Below the pieces are notes generated by a model that did not search any database, was not told the origin of the DNA, and worked only from the letters and a program-made list of their open reading frames with translations. A stretch of 64,000 bases of DNA, taken from assembly GCA_963575745.1 (NCBI GenBank), contig CAUYUJ010015760.1, positions 396,147 through 460,146 of the forward strand, given 5' to 3'. Position numbers and translations under genes: made by a program. This stretch comes from Prorocentrum cordatum. Lineage: Eukaryota > Sar > Dinophyceae > Prorocentrales > Prorocentraceae. Of the stretch, positions 11,000 through 22,382 are shown one piece after another (within the stretch, counting starts at the first letter, position 1; each line of letters starts with the position of its first letter).

Positions 11000-12260
11000 A
11001 GAAGCCAGACCCCGAAAGGCCTAGCCTCGCGCGACGTGGTGGTTGCCGTGAAATTCCGGGCCGTCGTTGGAGCTATAATGGTGATCTTCCCGGAGCCATG
11101 CTTCGCCTTCTCCGGAGTTACTGTAGAATGAGCCTTGTTCTAATGTCTCGTCGCCTGCATGGTGGTGTTCGTGGAACTGGGAAGTCGACGGCAGCGGGGG
11201 GGGGTGCTTCTGTTCTGCAGGGTTCCTGGCGGAGGCGGCGGTGGCCCCGCGTCGTGCGAGGACGCATCGTATTCAGCAGCTGAGATTCGCAACCAAGTGC
11301 GGCCGCATTGTTGCTGCTACGACGGCCGATCACCTGCTTCAGCACTCTGGTGCCGTTCCCCCCGCTGCTGCAAGCGCTCGCGCTGATCTTGTTGAAAGGT
11401 CTTGCTGCATGCGCAAGTGGGCGGTTACGGTGGCCTCCTCTTGGCAGTGTCGAACGTACGTGACACGGTAGGCTCCACGGGTAGAAGAGCTTGGCGAAGT
11501 TCTGTCTCCCGTAGGCTCCAGTTGTGTGTGTGTGTGTTCTACAAGGCCGTGAAGCAATGCTCGGAGGCTTCTCTTTGCCAGAGGAGCTCTGTAGGTTCCT
11601 CTCCGCGCTGTTGTTGTTAGCCGGCACGTTAAAGGTAGAACGATGGAGGAAGATGAGTAATTGGTTGATTGGTCGATTATGTAACGGTATAAAGAATGCG
11701 TAGGTGTAAAGAAGATGGCCCTATCGATGCAGATTCTCATCCATTTCTGAAATGCGTCGCTTCCGGTGTCCCATGGCGACCATGGCTCCGCCGTGTTTTG
11801 CATGCGTTCCAGCAGGTGTTGTCGCTTCTTGTTGGCCGCCAGGTGCATCATACAGCTGCGGTACCGACGTGGCCCGCGATTGAGGCAACCCTAGAGGAGG
11901 GCGCCTCCCTCGTCAGGGTCTTCGCTGGGGTCGTCCCCAGAACTGTTCGCGGAGTCGGGATCTTGGATGGGGTCGTCATCATCCTCGTAGTTGTTTGCGG
12001 CGCAGGGCTGGTGCCCCTCAGCCAGTAACCGCGCGGTTAGGGTGACCCGACGCCCTCGAGCGACCTATCTGGATTGGTAGCGCCACGCGCAGCGTTCGCC
12101 GTGCCAGTTCCGCGTGTCGCGGGTGAGTTAGGGTCGCGCAGCCCATGGGGCATGGCGCGCAGGGCCCTGTGGAGAGCCCGAACAATGATCATGGTGCTTC
12201 GTTCCGCGGGCGGCGGTGGAGGGTGTGTAGCTTGATGTTCAGCGTGGAGTCTACGTCGTT
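11000..12260. other. Intervening sequence with weak coding hints
   Basis: On the minus strand an acidic C-terminal-like frame (NYEDDDDPIQDPDSANSSGD) ends near 11893. No start, domain or partner frame can be assigned. The remainder has only short conflicting frames. Confidence 0.3.
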
Positions 12261-12269
12261 TCCGAAACT

Positions 12270-12662
12270 GGCGTATGTCCTATTGTTGACACCGGATGCT
12301 CTTGCTGTGTGTGCAGTTTGCTGGTGCGCTGGGCAATCTTTTGTACTCCACTCGTTTGGGTGAGTGGCCGTGCTGCTTAGAGCAAGTGCTGCGGCGCCGC
12401 GCTGGTCCGTTGTGCGGGAGTTCGCACGGCGCCGCAAGGGCAGCGCGGTGCTGCTCGTCGCCGACGCTGGCGGAAGACTGTGCAAACACAGTTCTCATTC
12501 GTTGAAGGGAAACTACTTGTGGGCACTGGCGTCCCTATCCCTTTGTTACTTCGGGGCGCGGCCTGGGCGTGCGCGAGAATATTCAATAGGAACCGAGACA
12601 TGAGGGCGTCGAACCGAAGCTGGCGGACGCTAGTGCGCGGCGGGCTAGGCGGGCGTCGCTGA
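12270..12662 (+). pseudogene. Possible retropepsin-like relic of an LTR retroelement
   Basis: One plus-strand frame, broken by a single TAG near 12386, contains VCPIVDTGCS at about 12273-12302, which fits the aspartic-protease D-T/S-G motif. About 65 codons downstream it has TQFSFVEGKLLVGTGVPIPL, similar in layout to the strand that follows the flap in Ty1/copia-type proteases. No integrase or RT follows. Both strands are open here, so this is a weak call. Confidence 0.25.
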
Positions 12663-13855
12663 GCCCAATGCTGCGGACGCGAGCTGTGCGAGCGCGGGCA
12701 AGCTAAAGCTGCCGTCGACCCTTGAACGACGGACACATAAAACAAAAAAGCATTTAGCGAGTCCCTGGCTATGGCTATGGCTATGGCTATGCCAAGACTC
12801 CTGCCCCTGCAGGAGTCGATGCGGATTCAAGATCCACTCCCGCGACGTGTGCGAGCTCGATGGGGTGAGGGGGGTGCCCATCGAGCCCCCTTCAATACGG
12901 TCCCGGCGATTATGCTGACATCGAGCGCGTGCATGCTTCCTCGGGCACCTGGTCGATGCCTCATATGCCATGGTTCCCTGAGGTGCCAGCAGGGCTGGCC
13001 TCGCTGGCTAGTCCACTGGGGTCGGCCCAGGGTCGGTTGGTTTCTGAACTGCCTGTGACGTTTGGGGTTGGGCGAGCGAGCCGAGAGGTGCTATTTGGTT
13101 CGTGGAGGCCCTCAAGTCTGTGTTCATGCTGGTTTGCCCGCAGTGGACCGCACAGACCCCGTTGTTCGAGTTGGTGGCGTTGCTGCGCGATGGTGGCCTG
13201 ACTGGTGGTTTCGCCGGTGACGGTTGTTCTGAGCCGCTTGACGGTTTCGGAAGTTGCTGTTGGTCAGCCCTCAGTTCTGAACCTCGGGTCTGTTTGGTCG
13301 GTGATACCTTGAATTCCAGGTCGCGGCATCCACTCCTCCTTAGAGACTTCGTCATAGCCCATTGCCGCGTGCTGCTCGTGGGTGGACAAGGTTGGAGCGT
13401 CGGTACCTTCACTTCTGTCGTTGCCGCCCGCCGTTCCGCAGTCGTCAGCGTCTTTTATGGCAAGGTGGCTATCTTCGATGTGTGATGATGTTCTTCTTGA
13501 TGTTGCTGCCTCGATTGTGAGAACCGTGCGCGCTGCTGCCGCGCTGCTTTTTCCCGGCGGTGGTGCTCGGCGGCGGTGGCGTTTCTGATTCGGCAGCGGC
13601 TTCAGCAGCGCTTGGAGGCACGGTCCGATGACCGCCCTGCGCAGCAGGGATGGGGAGGCGTTTGGCCCTGCGCCCCCTTCCCCCCCCCCCCTGCGGGCGA
13701 TCCAAACTACTTGGAGGCTTGGGCGTAGTGCATGGTGCAGGGGCGTACGGCGAGGGCATTTTTCGGAACCATGGCGCACACCCGGGACTGAAGGGACTTG
13801 CCGCACATCGATCACGGCTTGCGACGGGCCGCACCAGGTCTCGCGAGGCCACCAT
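12663..13855. other. Unassigned region with competing frames
   Basis: There is a short GGCTAT repeat at 12771-12790. Plus (13102-13485) and minus (13264-13570) frames both look partly protein-like; the minus one reads SRRTSSHIEDSHLAIKDADD. Neither carries a recognisable motif, so no gene is called. Confidence 0.35.
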
Positions 13856-13856
13856 C

Positions 13857-14290
13857 TGAGAGAGAGGTAGAAAAGAGAGAGAGAGAGAGAGAGAAAAGAG
13901 AAAGAGAGAGAGAGCGATAATGAAAAACAGAGAGAACGAAATAGAGAGAGAGAGAGAGCAAGAGAAAGACAGAGACAGGGACAGAGAGAGAAAGAGAGAG
14001 AGGCGGACCGAGGGAAGGGAGAGCGAGAGGGAGAGGGAGGGAGAGAAAGAGAGACAGAGAAATATATGGAGAGAGACAACAACACATACATACAAACATA
14101 CATACATACCTACCTACCTACGTACGTCCGTACGTACGTACATACATACATACATGCATGCATGCATGCATGCATGCATGCATGCATGCACACATACATA
14201 CATACATACATACATACATACATACATACATACATACATACATGCACATATATATATATATTCAAATATTTGCATAGCCATATATAGAGT
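13857..14290. repeat. GA microsatellite followed by CATA/TACA microsatellite
   Basis: GAGAGA-type repeats run from 13857 to about 14080, then CATACATA/CATGCATG repeats to about 14245 and a short ATATAT block. Frames such as long Thr-Tyr-Ile-His runs are translations of the repeat. Confidence 0.95.
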
Positions 14291-14704
14291 GGGAGAGAAG
14301 GAAACAACTAGAGAGGAATAGTGAGAAAGAGTAGAAGGGGCACATACTCACGGACGACCCCCCGCCTGCCTCCACTATCCGCCCGCCCTACAAGTCCCTC
14401 TACGTCCTCCACGTCGGCGCCGCAGTGGGGGAAGCGGCCAGTGCTGCGTAGCGGGGATATTTGCCCTCCTCATCCTCATTATTCTTCTTGCCCCTTTCAC
14501 CCTTCTGACCTCCTGCTCCCAGTCTTATCTTCCTCTTCCCTCCCGCTTCCTTCTACCCCTCATCGTTCCAGCTCTCTCTCTCTCTCTCTTTTTCTTTATC
14601 CTTTTTCCCCATTCAGAGCGTGCCTCTGTAGGGGTTCTAGCAGATTCATATGGCTAGGTTAGCTGTGGCGCCGATTTCGGTGGCACGCCCGGGTGCCTGG
14701 TTGC

Positions 14705-14875
14705 CCAGGTGCCCGGGTGCCGGGTAGCCCGATAGCCCTATAGCCCTATACCCTATAGCCTCATAGCCCCATAGCCCTATAGCCGTATAGCCTTATAGCC
14801 TCAGAGTCTTATAGCCCCATAGCCCTATAACCCTACAGCCATATAGCCCCATAGCCCTGTAGCCCTAAGAAGATT
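14705..14875. repeat. ATAGCCCT minisatellite
   Basis: Imperfect 7-8 bp units (CCCTATAGCC, CTCATAGCCC) repeat about twenty times. Confidence 0.85.
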
Positions 14876-14901
14876 ACGATTGGGTTTTTCTCTGGTATCA
14901 T

Positions 14902-15601
14902 TTTCCCCTACCTAGGCTCTGCCTAGAAGGGTTCTTACTCGGTATGCTTAAAGGGCCGGGCAGTGTTCCACGCCCCAGGCGGTTCCCCCGTCATCCGCCC
15001 CGCGGTTCCCCCAGTTGCGCCCCTTGGGTTCACCCAGCTTAGCTAAGCTTAGCATAGCTTAGCATAACTTAGCTTATCTCATATTAACTTAGCTTAGCTT
15101 AGCTTAGCTTTGCCTAGCCTAGCTTAGCTGACCTGAGCTTGTCTCCTCTTAGCTTAGCTTAGCTTAGCTTAGCCTAGCCTAGCTTAGCTTAGCTTAGCAT
15201 AGCTTAGCTTAGCTTACCTTAGTTTAGCTTAGCTTAGCGCAGCGCAGCATCGCGCAGCGCAGCATTAGCACAGCATAGCATAGCATAGCATAGCCCAGCA
15301 TAGCATAGCATAGCATAGCATAGCCCAGCATAGCATAGCATAGCATAGCATTGCATAGCATAGCATTGTGAAACTGTAGATGTAGAAGTAGATGTAGGTG
15401 TGGATGTGGATGTAGGTGTAGGTGTATATGTAGATGTAGATGTATGTGTAGATGTAGGTGTATATGTAGATGTAGACGTGAGTCTCGCTGTTGATGTAGA
15501 TGTAGATGCAGGTGTAGATGTAGCCGTAGCTGTCGGTGTAGATGTAGATTTTGCTTCCCTAAATGCTCCAACTCCTGGGTAGGGTCGCACTGGGATACTT
15601 T
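14902..15601 (+). repeat. Composite AGCTT repeat, copy 1
   Basis: It starts with TACCTAGGCTCTGCCTAGAA and GGGCCGGGCAGTG. It passes through AGCTT, AGCAT and GATGTA arrays. It ends with CTCCTGGGTAGGGTCGCACT. The same start and end phrases bound a second copy at 16405-16998. The outermost CCCTACCTAGG and CCTAGGTAGGG (as in copy 2) are inverted, so the unit could fold back. Confidence 0.75.
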
Positions 15602-15733
15602 ATACCTACATGTGTATAGATATGTTTCAGTTTCTCTCTCTCTCTCTCTCTCTCTCTCCCTTCCTCTCACACTCCCTTCCTCTTCCTTCCTCTTCCTCCC
15701 TCTTCCCAGCTCTCTCCCGATTCGGGGGGAAGG

Positions 15734-15973
15734 GTGGGCGGGATGATGCAGGCCATCCTCCCTCGTTCCTCCGATGACCCTCCCCCCCTCCCTGCCCGCA
15801 CCCTGCCGCAACCAAGGTTCGCCGCGATGCCGCAGATGATGCCCCCCGCGGGCCAGATGCAGCCGATGAGCCCGCAGATGGCAGTTCAGTTCGTCGGCCA
15901 GGGCCCGTACCCGGGCGGCGAGGCCACGCACCCACGATCGACCATGTTCTTCTTTTTGTTGACGCTTCGCTAA
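15734..15973 (+). CDS. Short Met/Gln/Pro-rich coding-like frame
   Basis: An ATG-started frame of 79 codons reads FAAMPQMMPPAGQMQPMSPQ followed by MAVQFVGQGPYPGGEA. That is low-complexity sequence typical of disordered segments in RNA-binding or transcription proteins. It lies between two copies of the composite AGCTT repeat and could be an isolated exon or a captured cDNA piece. No domain is visible. Confidence 0.25.
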   Translation: MGGMMQAILPRSSDDPPPLPARTLPQPRFAAMPQMMPPAGQMQPMSPQMAVQFVGQGPYPGGEATHPRSTMFFFLLTLR

Positions 15974-16404
15974 CTCAAGGTCAGAGCCTGAAGCGTTGTG
16001 ATGCAACATCGATCGCCGACTTGAGCGGAGTGAAAAACAAATTGAACCTGGATGGCGCAGCAAAAAAAAGACGGGGAGTGAGTACTGGAAGAAAGAGGAC
16101 CCTCAGGGCACAGAGTATACGCCAGCCAGGCAGCGTGAGAGGAGGAGGGACCGATAGAATGAAAGAAACCATAATCAATACAACTATCTTAATCAGGGGG
16201 AGGAAATGGGTAGGGAACGAAATACACGTGCACAGTGAACGGCGTCGTTGGCAGGTGCCACACGTAGGCCAGGCCGCACTCTCATGTCTCTCCTCATCCG
16301 TTGTCCTTTCGACTCAGGTGTTGACACTGAGATATTCTGCGTCTCAGAGGAGAAACCGTATTCAATTATCATCCTACGTATCTCGGGCGGGGCTGTTTTT
16401 TCTA

Positions 16405-16998
16405 ATTCCCTACCTAGGCTCTGCCTAGAAGGGTTCCTACTCTCTTAGCTTAAGGGGGCCGGGCAGTGCAACACGCCCCGGGCGGTTCCCCCAGTCCCCT
16501 GGGAGCGGTTCCCCCCAGTCCCCTGGGAGCTTTAGCTTTAGCTTTAGCTTTAGCTTTAGCTTTAGCTTAGCTTTAGCTTAGCTGTAGCTTAGCTTTAGCT
16601 TAGCGTTTCGCTTAGCTTTTCGCTTAGCGTTTAGCTTAGCTTTAGCTTATATTTAGCTTAGCTTTAGCTTAGCTTGAGCTTAGCTTTAGCTTAGCTTTAG
16701 CTTAGCGTTAGCTTAGCTTTAGCTTAGATTTAGCTTAGCTTTAGCTTAGCTTTAGCTTAGCTTTAGCTTAGCTGTAGTTTAGCTGTTGCTCAGCTTTAGC
16801 TCAGCTTTAGCTTAGCTTTAGCTTAGCTTTAGCTTAGCTTTAGCTTAGCTTTAGCTTAACTTTAGCTTAGCTGTGGCTTAGCTTTAGCTTAGCTTTAGCT
16901 TAGTTTTAGCTTAGCTTTAGCTTAGCGTTACTGTTACTACTAATGCTGCTTTCCTAGGGGTTCCAACTCCTAGGTAGGGTCGCACTGGGATAATCATT
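16405..16998 (+). repeat. Composite AGCTT repeat, copy 2
   Basis: Same architecture as the copy at 14902-15601: CCTACCTAGGCTCTGCCTAG, then GGGCCGGGCAGTGCAACACG, a TTAGCTTTAGC array, and CCAACTCCTAGGTAGGGTCG at the end. The internal array differs in unit (TTTAGCTTAGC), so ends are conserved while the array diverges. Confidence 0.75.
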
Positions 16999-17654
16999 CC
17001 CTCCCTCATCCTGTCTTTCGCCCGAATAAGCGTGCTGGTCCTTCTCGTTTCCCACCATCGCAAATTTGGCCCAGGGCAGTTGGCTCCTTGGCGTGGGGGG
17101 GGGGGGCGATCGACGATTTCGCATGCGCTGAAGCCGACGACCATCTCGTCACGCTCAGCATGCGCCCTCCACGTCGAAGGTGTGGCGCCCATGGTTGACC
17201 AGGAAGCTTTCAGAAGCGGACCTCCTGAACCATCGCTTGTGTGTTGCATGGGCTTGCACGCCCGCGGTGGTGTCGCTCTCAGCGTGGCCTCCAGAATCGG
17301 ACTGTAGGGGCCAGGGTTCAAGCCCGCACCTGCGACGCTCCCCCGAACCACGCTGTCGTCCTGTTTGAAGGCGGCGGCCATCACGAAGATCCGCCAGCGC
17401 ACCTCCGACCGCGGGCCCCCTCCGGCGAGCAGCTGCATCATCGGGGGCTCCCGCCTCATAAGGGCCCGCATGTGGCGCGCCCGCGCCGACGCGTCGTGAA
17501 CGAACTTGCCTCCCAGGCGCGGCGTGGCTGGCCCGCTTGCCTGCGAAGGGTCGTTGGATCTGTTGGAGGACGGCCTCCTCGCTCTGCTCTCGTAGGAAAA
17601 AGGTACCCACACCGCTATCATTCGCCCCTTTTACCCCAAAACCTCCTGGGAGGC

Positions 17655-18085
17655 CCTCGTCGCCCGTCACCAGCGCCGACTTCGCAGCCGCGTTCCCGTC
17701 GGTGCGGCGACTCTGGCTGGTTTGCGCTCTCGAGCATTTCGGGGCGCCACCTGGGAGCATGAGCTTGTAAAGCTCGATCTACTGTGCCCCGACCAGGGTC
17801 CGCAGCGCCGCCCACATCGCGCTCGCGATCAAGCCGGGCCTGGCCCAGGGCTGCCCCGCCAGTGGCGCAACACTGGCCACCGCGGCGGACCCGCTGCCCT
17901 GCCACCTCGAACCGTTCGTGGAGGAGGACAACGGCCAGCCCAGCCGCGACACGGGCTACTTACGTGGGCGGCCGCGCCGATGACGTTGGTTTGCTCGTGG
18001 TGGAACTCGTCGCGATCCGCGACGAAGAGCCCGCAGGCGCGTCGTCGCCCCGGTCCGGACCGTCTCCTTTCGCCCCCGGCCCCCG
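17655..18085 (+). pseudogene. LINE reverse-transcriptase remnant (LINE3)
   Basis: Three RT motifs occur in order. Motif A is SADFAAAFPSVRRLW at about 17669-17713. After a TAA at 17767-17769 the same frame continues to motif B, ALAIKPGLAQGCPASGATL, near 17825. A frame change near 17950 then gives motif C, RADDVGLLVVEL, near 17972. Spacing fits the palm domain of a non-LTR RT. The 5-prime part and the thumb are not identifiable, although a frame runs on to about 18320. Several open minus-strand frames over 16917-18427 are shadows of this remnant. Confidence 0.7.
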
Positions 18086-18329
18086 AGTCCTGCATCCACT
18101 CATCTGCTGGATTCTGGCTGTTTGGGGGGGCACATGCTTTGGATCAAGGAAGCGCAAAAATGGATCAAGGCGCGTGGAAGAGCCAGGGGTCCTGCTTCCA
18201 TGCGACATCGACGCCGACGCTCTCCGCTGCCAAATCAGGCGGCGCTGGCTGCCTGTTTCGGGTTGCCCGTGTCCGGATCCATGGATCTGGCGCCCACGCG
18301 CCAGATCCATTGATCCGTAATCCATGTTA

Positions 18330-20370
18330 TCGTGTGCCCGGTTGGAGTCCTCTCTGGCCTCTCGGCACCCCTCCCCTTCAACGGCGCGCCCCTGCGGGGT
18401 AATGGCAGTGTCGGCGTCATTAGTCACCGTTGGCCCAGGTTGTGGGCGACCCCACCGCCAATCTCCGCAATACCTTCACCGTGCCCACCTTCAGCTAATT
18501 ATGATGGCCAGCTTCCCCCGATCGGCAAAGGCTTCTTTTCATCGTGATCTCTACCTTTGTCACTATATGGTGTGTCGACATCGTAGCATGCTTCACGAGG
18601 TAATGTAAGCCTGTGGTTAGTAAATTAAAGGCCCCCCTCGGGGATGATGAATAGACCCCGCGGGGCGCGACACATTTTTGTTAATCACGCGCGCCAGGAG
18701 TTGTCGTGGGCACCGCCGAGGGGATCGTGTACCCAGCTGCACGGCAGCCTCAAACGATTGCCTGTCGTATAGAAGTTGACAAATGGATCGTACCTCTCCG
18801 TGGCGAAGTTTCCCACCCCTCTCAGACTGATAATTGACTTGTTGTAGTCGTGGTTGTCGTTGTGGTGGTGGTCGTCGTCGTCGTCTTTGTCGTCGTCTCT
18901 GTTGTCGTCGTCGTCGTCGTCGTCGCCGGGGGGGGAGGTCTTCGTCGTCGGGGCCCTCGGCGGTCGTCGCCAGGGGGAGGGTCGAAGACCTCCCCGATGC
19001 TGTCGAAGGAGATGGAGTCGGAGGATCGCGCTCCATGGCTGATTCACCCGCGATGCGGCGCGATGTGGAGTCCGATATTCTCCACACCGACGTCGCCGAT
19101 GCATCGCCGACGTTGTCGATCGCCTATGTATCGGCGATGCATCGGTGATGCGGCGTGATCCTCCGACCCCATCCTCTCGGACCCCACTTGGGAGGGCTCT
19201 ACAGAAAATCGGGACAAGGACAGGCATCGCTGTCGGCGTCGCCGTGGACAATGTCCGCTTGAGACAACAAATCGCCTTCCCAAACGGTGGCTGCTGTCGG
19301 AGTTGGATACCATTTGCTTTTGTTGATTGTGCCAATTTAGACGGTACCCATTTCAGCCATGCCAACTGCGTGCGGATTTCTTGGACTGGCGCTGGAAGCC
19401 CCTCACTCGCGCGCGGATCGCGCCAGGGGCGGCGCTGAAGGCGCCGCCGGGGGGGTCCCAGCGCCGATCCAAGAAATCTGCGCGGAGCTCTGAAAGCCTA
19501 TGTTGATGGCGCTGTTCCAAGACCCCTAATTGTCCAGTCTTGATGCCCCGCCCTCGGAGAGCGCGCTCACGGCATGCTTGAACGACCCCTTCCAGCGACC
19601 TGGTGTTGGGGTGAGTTGTGTTGCGAGGCGTTCTCGCATTCTCCACGTTTGCACCACACGCCTGAGTTGCCTCGATACGCGCGTTTTGAAACGCAACACG
19701 TGCCGTGTTCAAGACGTCCGTGTCAATACGTTGCGTGTTGGCTCCACGTATTGGGCCACGTTGTGGCGAATGTATCGCGTCGGACCCACGTATTCAGGAT
19801 ACGTGTTGAGCTTCGTATCAATACGCTACGTGTTGCGTGATGCGTATCGGGGCAGCTAAGCCACACGCTTTTCCGTCGCAGCGCGGCAGAGGCAATACAC
19901 ACGCGCGTCTGAGCTAAACCTGGGCGCGGAATCGCGATTTAGCCCGCATACAAGAGAGGGAAGGAGGAGAGGCGGCGGCCACGTCTGCACCACACACGGG
20001 TGGGCTGAGGATTATTCGCCTGATTCTTTGGCCTCGTCGCTCCAGCTTCACGAGCCTTGCCGTGGCGCAAGGCTACGTGCTTGCGTTCCCTCAAGTACGG
20101 TCACTGTTCCCTCCTGTCCTAGGTGCAGGGTAATCGTGGGCCACGACGTGGTAAGCTGGAGCCGAGGGCAGCTGCCGCTGGATGCGATCCCTGCCGCGCT
20201 GTGCTTGAATTGTCCGTGTTCCCGTCCTTCTGTTTCTCTCCCTACTGCTTCCTCCCTGTCTGCTCTCCCCCCCACGCAGCTCGCGTCAGGGGCCCCAAGT
20301 TTCGGCCGCGCCCGCAGGGCACCGAGGCTCTGTGCATGTACCGCGTGATTCTCGGCGGCGCGCGCGGGCG
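18330..20370. other. No confident gene; GTC/GTT microsatellite inside
   Basis: 18841-18935 is a GTCGTT-type trinucleotide tract. 19680-19855 is rich in ACGTGTT/AATACG near-repeats. Conflicting short frames elsewhere carry no domain. Confidence 0.5.
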
Positions 20371-20379
20371 GGGGGAAAT

Positions 20380-20545
20380 GAGAGAGCGCGGACCTTCCCA
20401 GAAGGCTCCCCAGAAGGCTCAGAAGTCACCCGGCCTTCTGAGAAGTTTTCTGAGCCCTCCTCGAATACACGGAAACCTTTCAGAAGGCCCGAGGCCTTAT
20501 GAGAAGCCCCGCCGCCTTCGAGAAGGCCTCCTCCGTATCACTTCC
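20380..20545. repeat. AGAAGGC-type imperfect repeat
   Basis: Units of the form CTTCTGAGAAG and CAGAAGGCCC repeat irregularly. A similar tract occurs at 55230-55375. Confidence 0.6.
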
Positions 20546-20930
20546 CCCCCTCGCTCGCCGCCGAGCTTTGCACAGCTTTGTGCATCTGAGGGGCACTTGC
20601 GAGGCCCCAGCAAATTCAACCTGCACCCCGCCAAGAGATTCGAAGCAGCATCTGCCATGTGTTGCGCTAAAGGTAGTGTACATATAACGGGGGACGGGGT
20701 CAGGGGCCCGGGGCCGGCGCCTCGACCACAAATGTGGGGCCCGGGCGTCATTTTCCTTGTGTTTTTTTACCAGGCTTCGGTAACCCGGGGCCAACAGGGC
20801 CCCAAGAGGCTGCAGGGAGGCCCCAGGAGGCCGCAGCGATGGCTCCAGACGCCTTTCAAGACGACTCCCATTACGCCAAGAAGGCCCCCGAAGGCCCCGA
20901 AGACGCCCCAAGAGGCACCCCGAGAGAGCC

Positions 20931-20952
20931 TCCATAGCCATTTTGGCTCAAG
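20931..20952 (+). other. Relic dinoflagellate spliced leader at the 5-prime end of LINE1
   Basis: The 22 bases TCCATAGCCATTTTGGCTCAAG (first 20 shown: TCCATAGCCATTTTGGCTCA) equal the conserved dinoflagellate leader DCCGTAGCCATTTTGGCTCAAG except for one G-to-A change at its CpG. It is not followed by a GT splice donor, so it is a retro-copied leader and not a leader RNA gene. It sits 156 bp before the first ATG of LINE1 ORF1, directly after a GGCCTC-type repeat, and so marks the element 5-prime end. Confidence 0.85.
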
Positions 20953-21107
20953 TTCGAAACGCTGCCCGGGCGCTTCGAACTTGGACGTTGCCGTGGGGTT
21001 GGCCCAAGCGTCCCGAGGTTAGGCCTCTCATTTTTCTTCCAGTCGTGCGTCAAAGCACGCGGCATTCAGGCATTCATGTCCTGCACAGATTTGTCTCTTC
21101 GGCTGCG

Positions 21108-22213
21108 ATGGGGAAATCGCGCACTGGAGAGAGACAAGCCCGCCGTGCAGACCGTCCTGCACTCAATCGCTCCTCTTCGCCCTCTTCTAATTCGGCTTCT
21201 CGCATTCGCCGCTTTGCCAGCCGCAGCCCTGGTCGCCAGGATGACCGTGAGGATGGTGTCATCTCTCGTCAGCTGCAAGATGTCTCTGGTACCCTCGCCT
21301 CCATGCACCAAATGATGTTGCAGAACACGCAGGACATGGTCGACCTCCGTGCCAGTGTTCAAGGCAGCCTTTCGCGCTGCTCACAACTCTCAGATCAGTT
21401 TGTACTCCTAGGACAAGATGTCCGACGTAAACATGATGAACTTCAGAACCAGGTCACCTTCGCTCTGAAGGCCCAGGATGAGCGCATCGAGCAGTCTCGC
21501 GTCTCCGTCGCAGACGTTCCATGAGCTGTGCCAGCGAGCGCCCGCTCCTGGAGGAGAAGTGCCGCAATCTGGAATTGCAGATTGACCAGCTGCAGCAGGC
21601 GCAGAAGGCTGCCGAGGCACGCTATTGCTTTGACCATCCGACTGCGACGCCACCCTCCTCGCCGCGCGCGTCGAGGCGCACGACGGCGGGGGGCCAGTCG
21701 CAGGAGCCGCATCAGCACGATGCGTGCAAACTAATGTTGCTCGGTTTTCCCCGCCACTTTCTATTGGATGATTCGAAGTCCATCGGTGTCGCATGTGAGG
21801 GCGCTTTCGTTCCGTTGCAAGCCCAGTCTTCCATCGTTGTGCGAGCTTTTGACTTATCTAAGAAAGTGTCTCTCCTTTTCGAGAATGCGACCGCTGCTAG
21901 TTCTTTTCTCGACAACTTTACGCGTGCAGGTGGTCAGTGGACCACTCCCGACCCCCTCCACCCCGCCTCCCCTTTATCGCTTCGCCTTCGGAGGGACCTC
22001 GGCCTCAACGCCGGGCAGCTGTTTTTGCCCCTCGGCCGCGCCAGAGCTAAACTCACAGAAGCGTTGGAGCCAAAGGGCCTAAACGTCGGCAGTTCTGGAC
22101 AGGGGGGCCCAGTGCACATCCTTCGCCAGCCCCATGACCCAGTTCCTGCAGTCAAGATCCGCATTTCGGCTGACAATGACTACTTTGTGAGATCGAGCGT
22201 GACGCATTCGTAG
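21108..22213 (+). pseudogene. LINE1 ORF1, coiled-coil gag-like protein (frameshifted)
   Basis: The ATG at 21108 opens a basic Ser/Arg-rich start (MGKSRTGERQARRADRP) followed by a helical segment (QDVSGTLASMHQMMLQNTQD). The frame stops at 21524, and the neighbouring frame continues the coiled coil (LLEEKCRNLELQIDQLQQAQ) to 22213. The second half has a small mixed domain (SIVVRAFDLSKKVSLLFENA) that could be an RNA-binding fold. By analogy with LINE ORF1 proteins it would bind element RNA. A single frameshift near 21500-21530 explains the break. Confidence 0.6.
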
Positions 22214-22382
22214 AATTTGACATCCTACATATCATAGGGTCTGTGCAGGCAGCTGCGGCGACACGAATCCGCCGTCCCTTTCGGCGCTGAAGCGGGCTGC
22301 ACTGGCCACCAGGTGCCACCTGCCCCTGCTTCCTGTTTTCTTTGTGTTATCCCCTCCTTTCTCTCTCTGCGCCTGGAACTCA

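Noticed and set aside
16520-16930. Telomere-like TTTAGC/TTAGCTT repeats
   Set aside because: The unit is not TTTAGGG, and the array sits inside a composite repeat with its own conserved ends.
16917-18427. Several minus-strand frames of 95-234 codons
   Set aside because: The plus strand shows three ordered RT motifs in the same place, so these are antisense shadows.
20931-20952. A spliced-leader RNA gene
   Set aside because: A leader RNA gene needs a GT splice donor right after the leader; here TT follows, and LINE ORF1 lies downstream.
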